Shown here piece by piece: positions 54,038 to 64,000 of a stretch of 64,000 nucleotides of DNA; position 1 is the first letter of the stretch; each line of letters starts with the position of its first letter. The DNA is taken from the NCBI GenBank assembly GCA_025526995.1, contig JAHLKG010000023.1, forward strand, positions 186,001 through 250,000, in the 5' to 3' direction. This DNA comes from Powellomyces hirtus. Taxonomy: Eukaryota > Chytridiomycota > Chytridiomycetes > Spizellomycetales > Powellomycetaceae. The notes under the pieces were generated by a model, which was not told the DNA's origin, ran no database searches, and saw nothing but the letters and a program-made list of their open reading frames with translations. Made by a program: the position numbers and the translations under genes.

Positions 54038-54293
54038 TGTTGAGATTGGACTTGTGAGATAAACCTGTCAAATCGACAGCGCTCCAAGACTCCACGTGAC
54101 TTCTACTGCGCAATGGTGCTTCATCTGACCGCGTATGCTTAGATAGCTTGCACAGCCACTTTCCTTTGTCTTCTTAGCTTAGATCTTCTTCTTCCCACCG
54201 GTTTACACTAAGAACAATCATACCATTGTCATTGAGAGTGTCGAGCTAGCTTCCCTCTGTTGCACTACACCTTAACCGGATCTACGCACAACA
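54038..54293 (+). repeat. 5' LTR of copia-2
   Basis: Proposed 256-base LTR from TGTTGAGATTGG to ACGCACAACA. The end is fixed by the primer-binding site; the start is inferred from the TGTTG/CAACA terminal symmetry. Confidence 0.65.
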
Positions 54294-54307
54294 GGTTATG
54301 AGCCCTG
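54294..54307 (+). promoter_or_regulatory. Primer-binding site, copia-2 (initiator tRNA-Met anticodon arm)
   Basis: GGTTATGAGCCCTG, identical to the copia-1 site and complementary to the initiator tRNA-Met anticodon stem-loop. Confidence 0.8.
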
Positions 54308-54374
54308 TTAGCCCGCTCAATGCTTAAAACAACAAGCACCCTGCATCCTTCTTCACGTTGTTCAATACTCAACC

Positions 54375-54948
54375 ATGCCATTGTCCCGTAGCCCCATTCG
54401 GGCCAGGTCCGGAACAAACACTGCCCCTGCGCCGACGCAGGATTCTGCAGATGAGGGTCCTCACGGTGAAGACGACAAGAGTCGAGCCGCTCGACCTGAC
54501 AACGAGGTCGTCACCAAGGAGTATTTGGAGAAGGTGCTGTTGGAATCCCAACGCATTATCGCTGAAATGCAGGAACGCATGCTGCTGGAATCGCAGCGAC
54601 TCGCCGCCGAGTCACAAAGGGAGTCTCAGCACCTTGCAGCTGAATCCCAACGAGAGATGATGGAGAAGATGATTTCTACCTTTGCACAAATGCAAATGCA
54701 GACGGCCGCCGCTGCAAACCCTCATGTCTTCCCGGAGGACCGCCCACACTCTTGCTCATCGGAGAATTCTTCTCCCACGTCGTCCTCAATGAACTCTGCC
54801 GCAAAGGAGCTCCTTAAACAGGTTCCCAACTTTGATGGCAATATGAGTAGTCCGCAATTACTTCTCAAATTCATTGCAAAACTGGACAACTTCTTCAAGG
54901 TTGCATACCTTCCGCCACTTCTCGAAGCAAAAATGGCGGTAAGCAAAC
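54375..54948 (+). CDS. gag: copia-2 gag, N-terminal part (before the insertion)
   Basis: Starts at ATG 54375 about 70 bases after the primer-binding site. It has MPLSRSPIRARSGTNTAP, then a glutamine/glutamate-rich coiled coil (QRIIAEMQERMLLESQRLAA) and SSPQLLLKFIAKLDNFFKVA, the start of the capsid region. The Ty3/gypsy LTR begins at the next base, within a codon. Confidence 0.85.
54944..54948 (+). repeat. Target-site duplication of the Ty3/gypsy insertion, left copy
   Basis: CAAAC, repeated at 62912-62916 directly after the 3' LTR. Confidence 0.9.
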
Positions 54949-55223
54949 TGTAATGAGGCGTGGCTCACCAGCCTAAGCCTAGACACGCGTCGGGAAGGGT
55001 CCCGCGCGAGATGGATGCTAGCGTCAGCATCCCGAAGGGTACTAGACCTCAGGGATGGCCACGGATGGCCATCACGTGACCAGGGCCGCTCCGCGGCCTA
55101 GAAGAAAAGTAGGAATGCTCCGACGAGGGCGCATTCAAGACTTAGTGATCTGACAGTAGAATTAGAGATAGGGAATTCCCGAATAGAAGACTAGACTCTG
55201 GCAACGGACCTAGTATTATTACA
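54949..55223 (+). repeat. 5' LTR of the Ty3/gypsy element
   Basis: 275 bases. Differs from the 3' LTR at 55003 (C, T in the 3' copy), 55053 (G, A) and 55122 (G, A). Confidence 0.95.
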
Positions 55224-55236
55224 TGGTAGCACCACC
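55224..55236 (+). promoter_or_regulatory. Primer-binding site of the Ty3/gypsy element
   Basis: TGGTAGCACCACC directly after the LTR. It matches the complement of the initiator tRNA-Met 3' end (TGGTAGCGCC) with one G-to-A difference, which removes a CpG. Confidence 0.75.
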
Positions 55237-55251
55237 CCGTAGACAACAACA

Positions 55252-56460
55252 ATGGCACGTAGCACCAGGAACAGCCCAATGGCGGTAGGAGCACCGGAAG
55301 TCGACACACCGACCGACAACCCCGTCGCAATGTTGGCTGCACAATTGGCGGAGACCCAACATCTACTGCAGGAACAGATTGCAATGGGAGAGGCCCGCTT
55401 CGAAGCCCTTCTCTCAAGGATTCCGACTCCAGTCCAACCAGCGGTTGCAACACCGCACGTCGACATCATCCTGGCGGAAGAAAACCGCGCACGAATGCAA
55501 GCCGAGAAGGAACGCCGCGAGAACCTTCGCAAGCAGCTGACACACTTCGACAGAAAAGGGAACAGTGAAGAAATGGGGTCGAAGGTCGATGAATTCTTGA
55601 AGGTCCACACGTGCTACCTTGAGGCAACCGACTTCAGGACGCACCACCGGGACGTCGACCACATCTCGGGGTACCTCAAGGAAACCGCCGACGAATGGTG
55701 GCAAATGCTCAGAGATGCCGGCGACCAGCCCACGACATTGGAAAAATTCACGAGGGTCCTCCGCATCCGCTTCTACCCCGCCAACTTACGAAACACCGCA
55801 GAAGCAAAGATGAAGCGGCTGGTTTTCACTAATAGCATATCGGAGTATATCGTCAAGTTCAACACCCTTTGGGCCCAGATCGTGACGCTCGACGACAAGG
55901 AGCGGCTTACCCCAAGGCAAGAGCGTGACTATTTCTTGACGGGATTCTTGACCAACCACGTCGGCCAGCGCATTTGAGACCACTGCTATGCCGCGATCAT
56001 GAGGAACAACGGCGCCGAGATTCCGATCACCGAGCTACAGAACGAAGCCCTGTTATGCTACAGGATTCAAGGCTATGCGGACGATGTCGCGCGGGTAACC
56101 CCCGACGGAAGGAGACGTCAGTACGCTGCAGCCCAGCCGGCTCAGGTACATCGAGAGAACTATCAAGCACGAGAAAGGGGACGTCACACCTATGGCTCAG
56201 GTCGTCCCACGCGCGGTACGGACAACCACCAAGGGATCTCAGACCTCGAGCGCATCACCTATAACGAACGTCGTGAACGCAACGAATGTTTCAACTGCGG
56301 AGGCAAGGGGCACTATGCCCGTGGGTGCTCAGCAGGTAAAGGTAAGACTGGTGGGCATAGAACGTTCGCCGCCCCTGTAGAGATCACCGAAGAGCCCGGG
56401 GACGACGCGGTCAGCGACGGGGGCTCAGTCAACAGCTCGGATTTTCGCCCCGGGTGCTGA
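55252..56460 (+). pseudogene. gag: Ty3/gypsy gag with CCHC knuckle, one in-frame TGA
   Basis: From ATG 55252: an N-terminal coiled coil, a capsid-like region (DEWWQMLRDAG, TLEKFTRVLRIRFYPAN, RDYFLTGFL) and the CCHC knuckle CFNCGGKGHYARGC near 56287-56330. A TGA at 55975-55977 interrupts the frame after VGQRI, and the same frame resumes as DHCYAAIMRNNGAEIPITEL. CGA to TGA would explain it. The frame ends at 56460 and overlaps the pol frame, which is offset by -1. Confidence 0.88.
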
Positions 56461-59400
56461 ACGCTTGCACCGTCTCAGTACCCCAACCCCGGATGCAAGA
56501 CAAGATCCCCACGGACAGGCCGGGACCCCGCATCCACAGGAAGACATTTGTGGTTCACGGGAAGATACAAGGGCACTTTGCCCGCATCCTAATCGATACC
56601 GGCTGTAACACCCTGATCATCAGCGACACTTGGGCAGCCAAGCACGGCCTCCGGACCTACACCTCTCCAACCCCGCTGGAGGTCCGATGGGGCGATAGAG
56701 CGGGAAACTATGGTGCAACGAAGATGACCAGTGGGGACCTCTCGGTGTTCACCGAGGAGAAGATTACCTACCGGGAAGACACCGTACCGTTTGTGGTTGC
56801 ACCGATCAGGGTTGATGTCATACTCGGCTTGCGATTCATATTGGGATTGGACGTCCGAGGGCTTTTCGATCAAGAAGGCTTCCCAACAATGACGTTTTAC
56901 CACAACGGCCAGAACCTCAGCCTTCGAGCCAAATCGACTAATCGCCATTTGGAAGCACCGTCTGCATGTGCCGCCCGCCTGCTCTCCCCACGAGAGATAC
57001 GACCCTGCAGATTCCAGCCGGCGAAGCCAGCACTCAATGCAGAGGGAATCTACACGGCCAAGCAATGGAAACGCTTGATGAAGAAGGGCGAGATCACTGG
57101 AGTCTTTGAGGTACACATCGTAGATGCGATTCCAGTTGTAGAGGCTCAATTCGTACAGACGGTCGACGCCAAGAAGAGGGCGATCTTGGAGGAGCGACGC
57201 CACACCAACGCCAAAGCCAAGGCGGCAGATCAAGAGGACCCGCTAGAGACGCTGGCGGCCAACCATTCACTCTGACCGACCCTACAGAAATACGTCACGA
57301 CGTTATTCACCGAGCAGTCAGGCATGCCTCCGGATCGAGGCGAGGACAATTTCACCATTCGGCTCAAACCCGGCTCGAAGCCCGTGATGCAGCCACTCCG
57401 ACATTTGAGCCTGGACGAATTGGACGAGCTCGGCCAGCAGATGCAGCGCTTAATGGACAAGGGTTGGATCTCACACTCTCGTAGCCCGTGGGGCACGCCC
57501 GTCCTATTTGCCTCAAAGAAGGACGGCGGCTTACGCTGCTGCATTGACTACTGGGCACTGAACAAGATGACCCACAAGGATGCCACGCCACTTCCGAACC
57601 TCTCGGAACTGCGCGACAGGCTTGTCAACATGCGGGTATTTACCGCGATCAACATCCGCGACGCATACCACTGCATCATGATTCAACCGGAAGATAGGGA
57701 GAAAACAGCGTTCCGAACACGTTTTGGACACTTCGAATACAATGTTCTACCTGTCGGCTTAACTAATGCACCTGCTACATTCCAGCGACTCACCAACAAA
57801 CGCTTGGGCGACAAATACGACGCCTACGTGATCTCATACTTCGACGATATTCTCATATTCAGCACCGACATGAATTCGCACATTCAGCACGTTGACGAGA
57901 TCCTCAAGACCTTGGCGGAACATTGCCTTCAAGTCAAACCCAGTAAATGTCAATGGGCTGTTGACAAAGTCGAGTTCTGCGGCCACCGAGTCGGCAAGGA
58001 TGGCCTGAGTATTGCCCCCTCCAAGGTGACCGCGGTTTGGGAACGACCTCGCCCGACCAACTCTCTGGAGCTTCTTAGCTTCATGGGCCTCGTCAACTAT
58101 GTCAAGGAATACATCCCCGAATATGCACAGATTGCCCTACCACTAACGAATCTGCAATCCGGCAACCGCCCATGGCAGTGGGGTGACGAGGAGGACCGAG
58201 CGTTCAATCGCTTAAAGGAATTATGCTCCTCGGCACCCCACCCTAGCGTACTTTGACCCGGCGCTCAACATCTACTTGTTCACGGACGCATTGGGCTATG
58301 CTTACGGCGGATGGCTGGCACAGCCGGCCAAAGGGGATTTCCCTTACCCCCACCCACTACCAACCACCAAATGGGGCTTAGCCAACCTTCCGCAACTTCG
58401 CCCGGTGACATACTACTCCCGCAAGATGCAACCCGCCGAGACTCGATACCCCGTGCATGAACAAGAACTGCTGGGATTAGTCAAATCCATACGCGCCAAC
58501 CGCCATTACCTCATCGGCCGCCCATTCCGCGCGTTTGTCGACCACAAATCCCTGATCTACCTCCAGGAACAACCCCTCCTGTCACGTCGCCAAGCCGGCT
58601 GGGTCGAGTTCCTCCAACAGTTCGATTTCTCAGTGGAATACCTCCCCGGCACATGGAATTCGATCGCCGACTTCCTCAGTCGCGACCCGACTTACGCCCC
58701 CAAGTGTGCGACCTGCCAGGCCAAGATCGACATGGTCACCGCCATTGTGCAGACGGAGAAGCCCGTCACGACGCACATGCCGACCGATGCGGACTGGACC
58801 CAAGCGCTCGCATTGGATGATTTCGGCCAAAACATCTTACTAACCATCAACAGTCCACCGGAGAACCTATCCGGCCATGCACGCCGATTCCGGACAGTGG
58901 ACTCCCCTCTGCACCGCTTCTTGATGTACCATGACCGTCGGTACGTCCCCAACAGCTTGCGGGGGCCACTCCTTCAGATTCATCACGACTCCCTCGCGAA
59001 CGGCGGTCACTCCGGTGTCCAACGAACGCTCGCCAAACTTCTGGAGTCGTACTATTGGCCTCACATGGAGCGTGATGTGTACCAATATGTCCGCACCTGC
59101 CCTGCCTGCCAACGTCACAAGCGAACCGCGCCGATCGGTTTCCTCCGCAGCTTACTGATCCCCGACGCTCGTTGGCAACAAATCAGCATGGATATATTCT
59201 TCCCCACGTCAGGCTCTAAGGGGGGGAACCTTGGGTAGAGCCCGACGTGACAAAGAACCCTTCGCACCACACCGGCGAGAGACTGACCAAGACGGCGGAC
59301 ACCGTACTCCTCATCGTTGACTACCTTTCATGCTGCGTGATACTTCTACCTACTAACACACACGCTACAGCTCCGGAGACGGCTCAACTCTTTCTAGAAC

Positions 59401-60383
59401 AGGCATTCCGCCACACGGGGTTACCCCACACCATTGTGAGCGATCGGGACCCCAAGTGGCTATCAGAATTCTGGCGGTACCTTATGCGGGCACTCGACGT
59501 CAAGCAGGAACTCTTGTCGGCATGACACCAACAGACCGACGGCAAGGTGGAGAACGCCATCAAGACGATCAAGGGAATCATGGGCCCCTTTCTTGACTAT
59601 GCCGGCTCCAACTGGAAGAGTTTACTCCCCACCCTCGAGTACAACTACAACCGAACGCTGCAGACGTCGACGGGACTATCCCCTTTTGAGATTGACCTAG
59701 GCCGCGTTCCCCGGGTACCGAACCAATGGGTAGCACCAAACCCCGGAGAGATGATAAGACAATCGGCACGAACCGCCGTGGAGAGACGGATGAAGGAATT
59801 CGCCGACGTGAGTTGCATCGTGCAGCAACGGCTCCAAGACGCACAGGACCAGCAGGCAAAGTACTACGACCGCAAGAAGCACACGGAAGCATACCGAGAG
59901 GGTGACAAGGTCTTACTCCATTGTGAGGGTATCGCGATTACCAGCGTCACCACAAGGAACAAAAAGCTGGCTGAGCAATGGATTGGGCCGTTCACAGTAC
60001 GTGGCAAGGGGCCGCATCCTGACACCTACGAGCTCGAACTACCCAAGGAGTTCACCGGGTTGCACCCAGTCTTTCATGTCAGCATTCTGAGACGGTACCA
60101 TGACCCGGGCGGTACCCCGTACAGACAGGTCACCGCTCCGCCTGAGCCCGAGAAGGACGAAGACGGTCAGGAGACCTACCAAGTGGACAAGATCCTAAAC
60201 GCCAGATGGCACAGGAACACCGAGCAGTTCTTAGTCAAGTGGACAGGTTACGACAGCACCCAGAACACGTGGGAGCCGTATGCACACGTGAAGGGGACGA
60301 CCGCACTGGAAGAATGGCTTCGGGAGCACCCCGGAGAGGACCGCGGCCAAAAGCTAGCAGCCAGGCGACGTAAGAGAACCTAG
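56454..60383 (+). pseudogene. pol: Ty3/gypsy pol: protease, RT, RNase H, integrase, chromodomain (several breaks)
   Basis: Protease: ILIDTGCNTLIISDTW near 56590. A TGA at 57273-57275 precedes RT: PLRHLSLDELDELGQQMQRL, FASKKDGGLRCCIDYWALNK, the catalytic SYFDDILIF near 57840. A one-base insertion near 58240 shifts the frame before RNase H (FDPALNIYLFTDALGYAYGG, VDHKSLIYL). The integrase zinc finger is HHDSLANGGHSG...CPACQRHK; the DDE core shows MDIFF, then a TAG at 59236 with lost sequence, SDRDPKWLSEFW and, after a TGA at 59523-59525, GKVENAIKTI. The chromodomain is near 60190-60340: DKILNARW, FLVKWTGYDSTQNTWEP. Domain order and chromodomain identify a chromovirus. Confidence 0.92.
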
Positions 60384-60419
60384 ATAGCGAGCTGTACCGT
60401 AAATTAACAAGAGATATGC

Positions 60420-61210
60420 TACTTGAGGTAGAGGACATTATAGCGCGAGATCTCGGCATCATTGGACGATGGCCGAAGGCTGCTGGGCAGCATACCTCGC
60501 TGGGCGAGATGCCGGCATCGTTGGACGATGGCCGAAGGCTGCTGGGCAGCATACCTCACTGGGTGAGATGCCGGGATCGCTGGGCAATGAGCCGACGGCT
60601 TGCTGATGCAAGGTGACCGGCACCAGATTTGCATGGCAGCGTACCTCGAGACCCGCGGGGACCATGGCCGTGGTACATACCTACGCGAAGGGGAAGAGAA
60701 GGGCTTCGGCCAAGATACCGGCATTGTTTGACGATGAGCCGAAGGCCGCTGGGCGGCATACCTCACTGGGTGAGAAGGGTGATGCTGGGCATCGACCGGC
60801 TGCCGATGCAAGGTGACCGGCACCAGATTTGCATGGCAGCGTACCTTGAGACCCGCGGGGACCATGGCCGTAGTACATACCCATGCGAAGGGGAAGAGAA
60901 GGGCTTCGGCCAGGATACCGGCATTGTTTGACGATGGGCCGAAAGTCGCTGGGTGACATACCTCGCTGGGCAAGATGCCGGGATCGCTGGGCGATGAGCC
61001 GAAGACTGCAAGGCAGTAGACCTCACGAGGTGAGATGCCGGCATTGTTGGACGATGGCCGAAGGCTGCTGGGCAGCATATCTCGCTGGGCGAGATGCCGG
61101 GATCGTTGGACGATGAGCTGAAGACTGCAAGGCAGTAGACCTCACTAGGTGAGATACCGGCATCGTTGGACAATGGCCGGGGAACCGCTGGGCGGTCTTC
61201 CCAACGGGGA
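60420..61210 (+). repeat. Imperfect tandem repeats in the Ty3/gypsy tail
   Basis: A unit of about 60 bases built on GATGCCGGCATCGTTGGACG and GGGCAGCATACCTCGCTGGG occurs many times. It alternates with a larger block containing GATGCAAGGTGACCGGCACC and CCCGCGGGGACCATGGCCGT, present at 60604-60740 and 60808-60940. All lie between the end of pol and the antisense gene. Confidence 0.85.
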
Positions 61211-61445
61211 AGTGTGATGCAGGGCATCTACCATGAGCACCATAGCCGGGAGGAAGCCGAGTGACATTGGACACAGCGGACGCATACGAAATGCTATAAG
61301 GCTCAAGGGAGCACAGCGATGAGAAGGCAAGTACAGCGATGAGATTGTGGTACTGAATTTGATTATACGGGCCGAAGGCCAGGCCCCAAAGGAGCAACAG
61401 ACAACAAGTGAAAGTATGTACAAGAAGGAGGGGGGGGAGAACTAA

Positions 61446-62177
61446 TCAACCAATCTTGGTGAAGGAGAATTGGCACCGGTCGCCCAACCCGCACCGGAGG
61501 GGGGTGTAATTTGCCACTTTCATCTCGCTGTGGAGAGAGCTGAGTTCGTCAGGTAAGACAGCAGCAGGCCAAAGAGTACTACTTACGCGCGGACGTGGCC
61601 CATGCAGTGGAGATGGTTGCATGGAAACATGCAGAGGTCCGCTCCGACATGGTTGCAGCCAGCGAACTGGCACCCAGCGGGGATGGCCGCAAAGAAGAGA
61701 ACCCGGCCACAGTCGGGGGCGCCGCACGTCAACTGGCCCTGAGGGCCGTCATTCTGGAAAGCAAAGGAACGAAGGAACCACACCGTTAGGAAGACATCAG
61801 GCTGCCTCTCAGCAAAGGGGGGGACATACCGTGTCATCGGCCGCCGCCACGATGCAGGGCCGGCACACCAAATGGTGGCATTCCAATGTGAACATCTTGC
61901 TCTTGCGGAATTGGTTGCACTTCCAGCAAGTGGGCAAGTTGGCCGACCTCTCGGGGGTGGACTTTTCATGGACCGAGGGGGCCTGTAGACAACAACGGAA
62001 GACGGGGAACATGAGACGAGTTGCCACAGCCAAGGATGAGCACCGACCCCTACTCACCCGGGCGGGCTGGGCCCGCTTGGTTGCGCCTTTTGCAAGTTGT
62101 TGGGCAGGCCGGCGCTTGCCCATGGTGGTGGTGGTGGTGTCGGGGGGGGGAGGAGAGTTGTTGGGGGTGTCAGCCAT
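61446..62177 (-). CDS. Antisense four-exon gene for a Cys-rich RING-like protein inside the Ty3/gypsy element
   Basis: Exons 62058-62177, 61830-61982, 61587-61753 and 61446-61527 join in phase to 173 residues. All introns have strong signals: GTGAGT...CTACAG, GTATGT...TTCCAG and GTAAGT...CCACAG, 59 to 76 bases each. The N-terminus is Pro/Thr-rich and basic (MGKRRPAQQLAKGATKR). Exon 2 has a RING-like half, LPTCWKCNQFRKSKMFTLEC then HHLVCRPCIVA. Exon 3 adds LTCGAPDCGRV, CQFAGCNHVGADLCMFPCNH. The last exon adds LRCGLGDRCQF. The pattern suggests a treble-clef zinc protein such as an E3 ligase, but I cannot name the family. The gene runs opposite to the element's genes, so its introns are not spliced from the genomic retrotransposon RNA. 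A TTTAAAAAGG box lies at 62283-62292. It could be a captured host gene or an element-specific antisense gene. Confidence 0.72.
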
Positions 62178-62178
62178 G

Positions 62179-62222
62179 GTGTGTGTGTGTGTGCGTGTGT
62201 GTGCGTATGTGTGTGTGTGTGG
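62179..62222. repeat. (GT)n microsatellite in the antisense gene leader
   Basis: GTGTGT repeat with a few interruptions, starting two bases upstream of the antisense ATG. Confidence 0.8.
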
Positions 62223-62282
62223 TGTGAGTTCATCAAGCTACAAAGAAAAGAAGAGCAAGAGGGGGAGATCCAACGGGCAGTA

Positions 62283-62292
62283 CCTTTTTAAA
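62283..62292 (-). promoter_or_regulatory. TATA-like box of the antisense gene
   Basis: Minus strand TTTAAAAAGG about 106 bases upstream of the ATG. The plus-strand stretch 62300-62627 holds no gene I can support. Confidence 0.35.
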
Positions 62293-62627
62293 GGCTTGAC
62301 CTGCTTGGGAACGCTCGGAAATTCAGGTGTTAGTGTTTCATCCCTTACGGAGCGCAGCAGATGTTACTTATCGAAATCCGTATGGAGGAAGCTACTCGTG
62401 ATTCATCTAGGGCCCCTACGAAGAGAGAAATAGACTTTCCGACGACTTTGCGCACCACGAAGGGCGGAGACTACCCGTCGGAGACTACCGCGATGCGACC
62501 CGCTCCAGGGTCACCTCCCCAGCCTAATCTTCCCACAACCACGTCAGCATCCGTTAACCCGCCGCCACCCGGCTTAGGCAAGCTTCGCCTCGCTGAAGAG
62601 ATTCGAGCCTAAGAGATAGTCGCGAAT

Positions 62628-62636
62628 CTAAGGGGG
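62628..62636 (+). promoter_or_regulatory. Polypurine tract of the Ty3/gypsy element
   Basis: CTAAGGGGG directly before the 3' LTR. Confidence 0.65.
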
Positions 62637-62911
62637 TGTAATGAGGCGTGGCTCACCAGCCTAAGCCTAGACACGCGTCGGGAAGGGTCCTGCGCGAGAT
62701 GGATGCTAGCGTCAGCATCCCGAAGGGTACTAGACCTCAGAGATGGCCACGGATGGCCATCACGTGACCAGGGCCGCTCCGCGGCCTAGAAGAAAAGTAG
62801 GAATGCTCCAACGAGGGCGCATTCAAGACTTAGTGATCTGACAGTAGAATTAGAGATAGGGAATTCCCGAATAGAAGACTAGACTCTGGCAACGGACCTA
62901 GTATTATTACA
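62637..62911 (+). repeat. 3' LTR of the Ty3/gypsy element
   Basis: 275 bases, 272 identical to the 5' LTR, followed by the CAAAC target duplication at 62912-62916. Confidence 0.95.
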
Positions 62912-62916
62912 CAAAC

Positions 62917-64000
62917 TCACATCCACCGCTCACATCTGGTGGAGGACCCAGGAAGGCCAGGGGACCGCCCCTCAAACATGGAACCATCTCAAAACAACGC
63001 TACGCCTGAGATTCACACCACCAGCGTTCAGCTCGATGATCCGTGATAAACTGGATGATCTTTTGCAGACCACGTTGGTCATTGCATACAACAATGTGTT
63101 CAACAAACTTGTCATGCAGATCCCCGACATGAACAAAGGAGAAATCGAGCATCGCTATCTCAAGGGACTCAAGCGTCCTATCTACTCGGCCATCATCTCA
63201 AAGGATCTCTTGGACCTGGACGCCATGCAGGAAGCCGCAATCCGTCAGGAACAGCTTACCTCAGAACGGGGCGCTCGTGTGCCCAAAACCGAGTCTCACG
63301 TTGAAGCCCATGTGATGCATGGCAATTCAGACGCCAACGCAAATGAACACGCGCCTCGAAAATCATGGAAAAAACAACGTCGACGCTCAGTTCCAGGATC
63401 TCCCTGCCTCCTCTGCGAACAAACCGGTCACTGGATGAAGGACTGCCCGAAAATGAAGGACGCGTGCGAGTTCCTAAAACAACATCAGCAAGAACCCGCT
63501 GCTGAAGCAAACCTCGTTCTGGCAACTAACCACAGATCCTCGCATTCAATCGCCCTTGACTCTTGCGCAACGCACCACACTATCAAGGACGCTATCCTCC
63601 TTACTGACCTGCAACCCATCCCGGCAGTCCAAATCAGCGTCGCAAACGGCGAAAACCTTATCGCTCGCGAAGCAGGCACGCTCACCATCAGTAATAACAA
63701 CACGGACGAAGCCATTGTCTGCGTCGACGTGCTCTATGTACCTGAAGCGAGCCGCAACCTGGTTTCTACATCGCCACTGAACCGGGACGGTTACGAAATC
63801 ATGTTCTCAACTAACGGTTCGTCCATCTTAAAGAACGGTCACGTTATCCTACCGCTCCGCCACAACGGAAACCTGCCATTTATCGATGGCTATGTTGAAA
63901 CCACCGCCGCTGCTTTTGCGACCGAAGCTGCAAAACAGGACCGCAATGTCTATAAACTATGGCATCAACGCTTTGGACACATTGGACAACGAGCGCTTCA
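62917..64000 (+). CDS. gag-pol: copia-2 gag (rest), protease and start of integrase, truncated by the window
   Basis: Resumes the gag frame at the base after the target duplication, with no stop to the window end (frame of codon 62919). It has the capsid end (HIWWRTQEGQG, NVFNKLVMQIPDMNKGEIEH), a CCHC knuckle CLLCEQTGHWMKDC, the protease active site IALDSCATHHTI, LYVPEASRNLVSTSPL and the pre-integrase HHCC start YKLWHQRFGHIGQRAL. The usual D-S-G is D-S-C here, as in several copia lineages with D-S/T-x-A-S-x-H. Gag, protease and integrase are one continuous frame, the normal copia arrangement. Confidence 0.9.

Larger units (their letters stand above)
54949..62911 (+). mobile_element. Ty3/gypsy chromovirus, 7,963 bases, nested in copia-2
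   Basis: Two 275-base LTRs (TGTAATGAGG...TATTATTACA) differ at only three sites and are flanked by CAAAC on both sides, so boundaries are exact. Order: LTR, primer-binding site, gag, protease, RT, RNase H, integrase, chromodomain, then a 2.2 kb tail with tandem repeats and an antisense gene, polypurine tract and LTR. Protein frames carry several stops and one frameshift, so this copy is not autonomous although it is young by LTR identity (about 99 percent). A relative is at 59-1059. Confidence 0.95.
54038..64000 (+). mobile_element. Ty1/copia retrotransposon copia-2, split by a nested Ty3/gypsy element, runs off the window
   Basis: LTR, primer-binding site, gag, protease and the start of integrase are present. 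The Ty3/gypsy insertion at 54949-62911 splits gag. When the insert and one copy of the 5-base target duplication are disregarded, gag continues in the same frame, and no stop codon occurs from 62917 to the window end. Apart from the insertion this copy therefore looks intact. Confidence 0.9.

Noticed and set aside
60420..61210. Repeat array considered as CRISPR
   Set aside because: Repeats are imperfect, adjacent and nested, with no unique spacers; they lie inside an LTR element.

Overview
The window is nuclear DNA of a GC-rich filamentous or zoosporic fungus. Host genes are dense and cut by many short GT-AG introns (about 40 to 110 bases). They include an Ndt80/PhoG-type factor, Nma111, HPT1-type purine salvage and a possible Stc1-type zinc ribbon, together with a branched-chain 2-oxoacid dehydrogenase E2 that budding yeast lacks. 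The Fanzor gene and the gene mix make me lean towards an early-diverging (chytrid-like) fungus; that placement is inference.

Layout. 1-6.7 kb is a transposon graveyard: a Ty3/gypsy integrase fragment, a solo LTR, a 4.8 kb Ty1/copia element with a chromodomain and an internal deletion, a Tc1 transposase end and a decayed LTR. 7.2-8.0 kb holds HPT1. 8.2-15.1 kb is an accessory block: a four-exon Fanzor (eukaryotic TnpB, RNA-guided nuclease family), a MITE, a 303-residue orphan ORF and a TET/JBP-like 2-oxoglutarate dioxygenase. Imperfect copies of a hairpin-forming repeat recur through this block as far as 13.9 kb. Fanzor and the dioxygenase each carry one in-frame TGA.

15.7-49.8 kb is a host block: dynein light chain LC8 (+), NMA111 (-), NDT80-like factor (+), CREG-like secreted protein (+), profilin (+), ankyrin-RasGEF (-), ankyrin-DIL protein (-), Stc1-like zinc-ribbon protein (+), branched-chain E2 (-), MO25/Hym1 (-) and TAF12 (+). 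I resolved exons for all of them, in phase, except the 5' end of the RasGEF gene. Several fit polarity and growth signalling (profilin, RasGEF, MO25, DIL protein, LC8), but nothing indicates co-regulation.

50-64 kb is again mobile DNA: a Harbinger-like MITE with a matching empty site elsewhere in the window, a fold-back element, a broken nuclease-like ORF and LTR-like repeats. Last comes a Ty1/copia element (54.0 kb to the window end) whose gag is split by a 7,963-base Ty3/gypsy chromovirus with an exact 5-base target duplication. Between pol and the 3' LTR this chromovirus carries an antisense, four-exon gene for a cysteine-rich RING-like protein. That antisense gene and the Fanzor/hairpin/dioxygenase block are the two most unusual things in the window. 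Mutations between repeat copies look like CpG deamination, consistent with cytosine methylation of mobile DNA.
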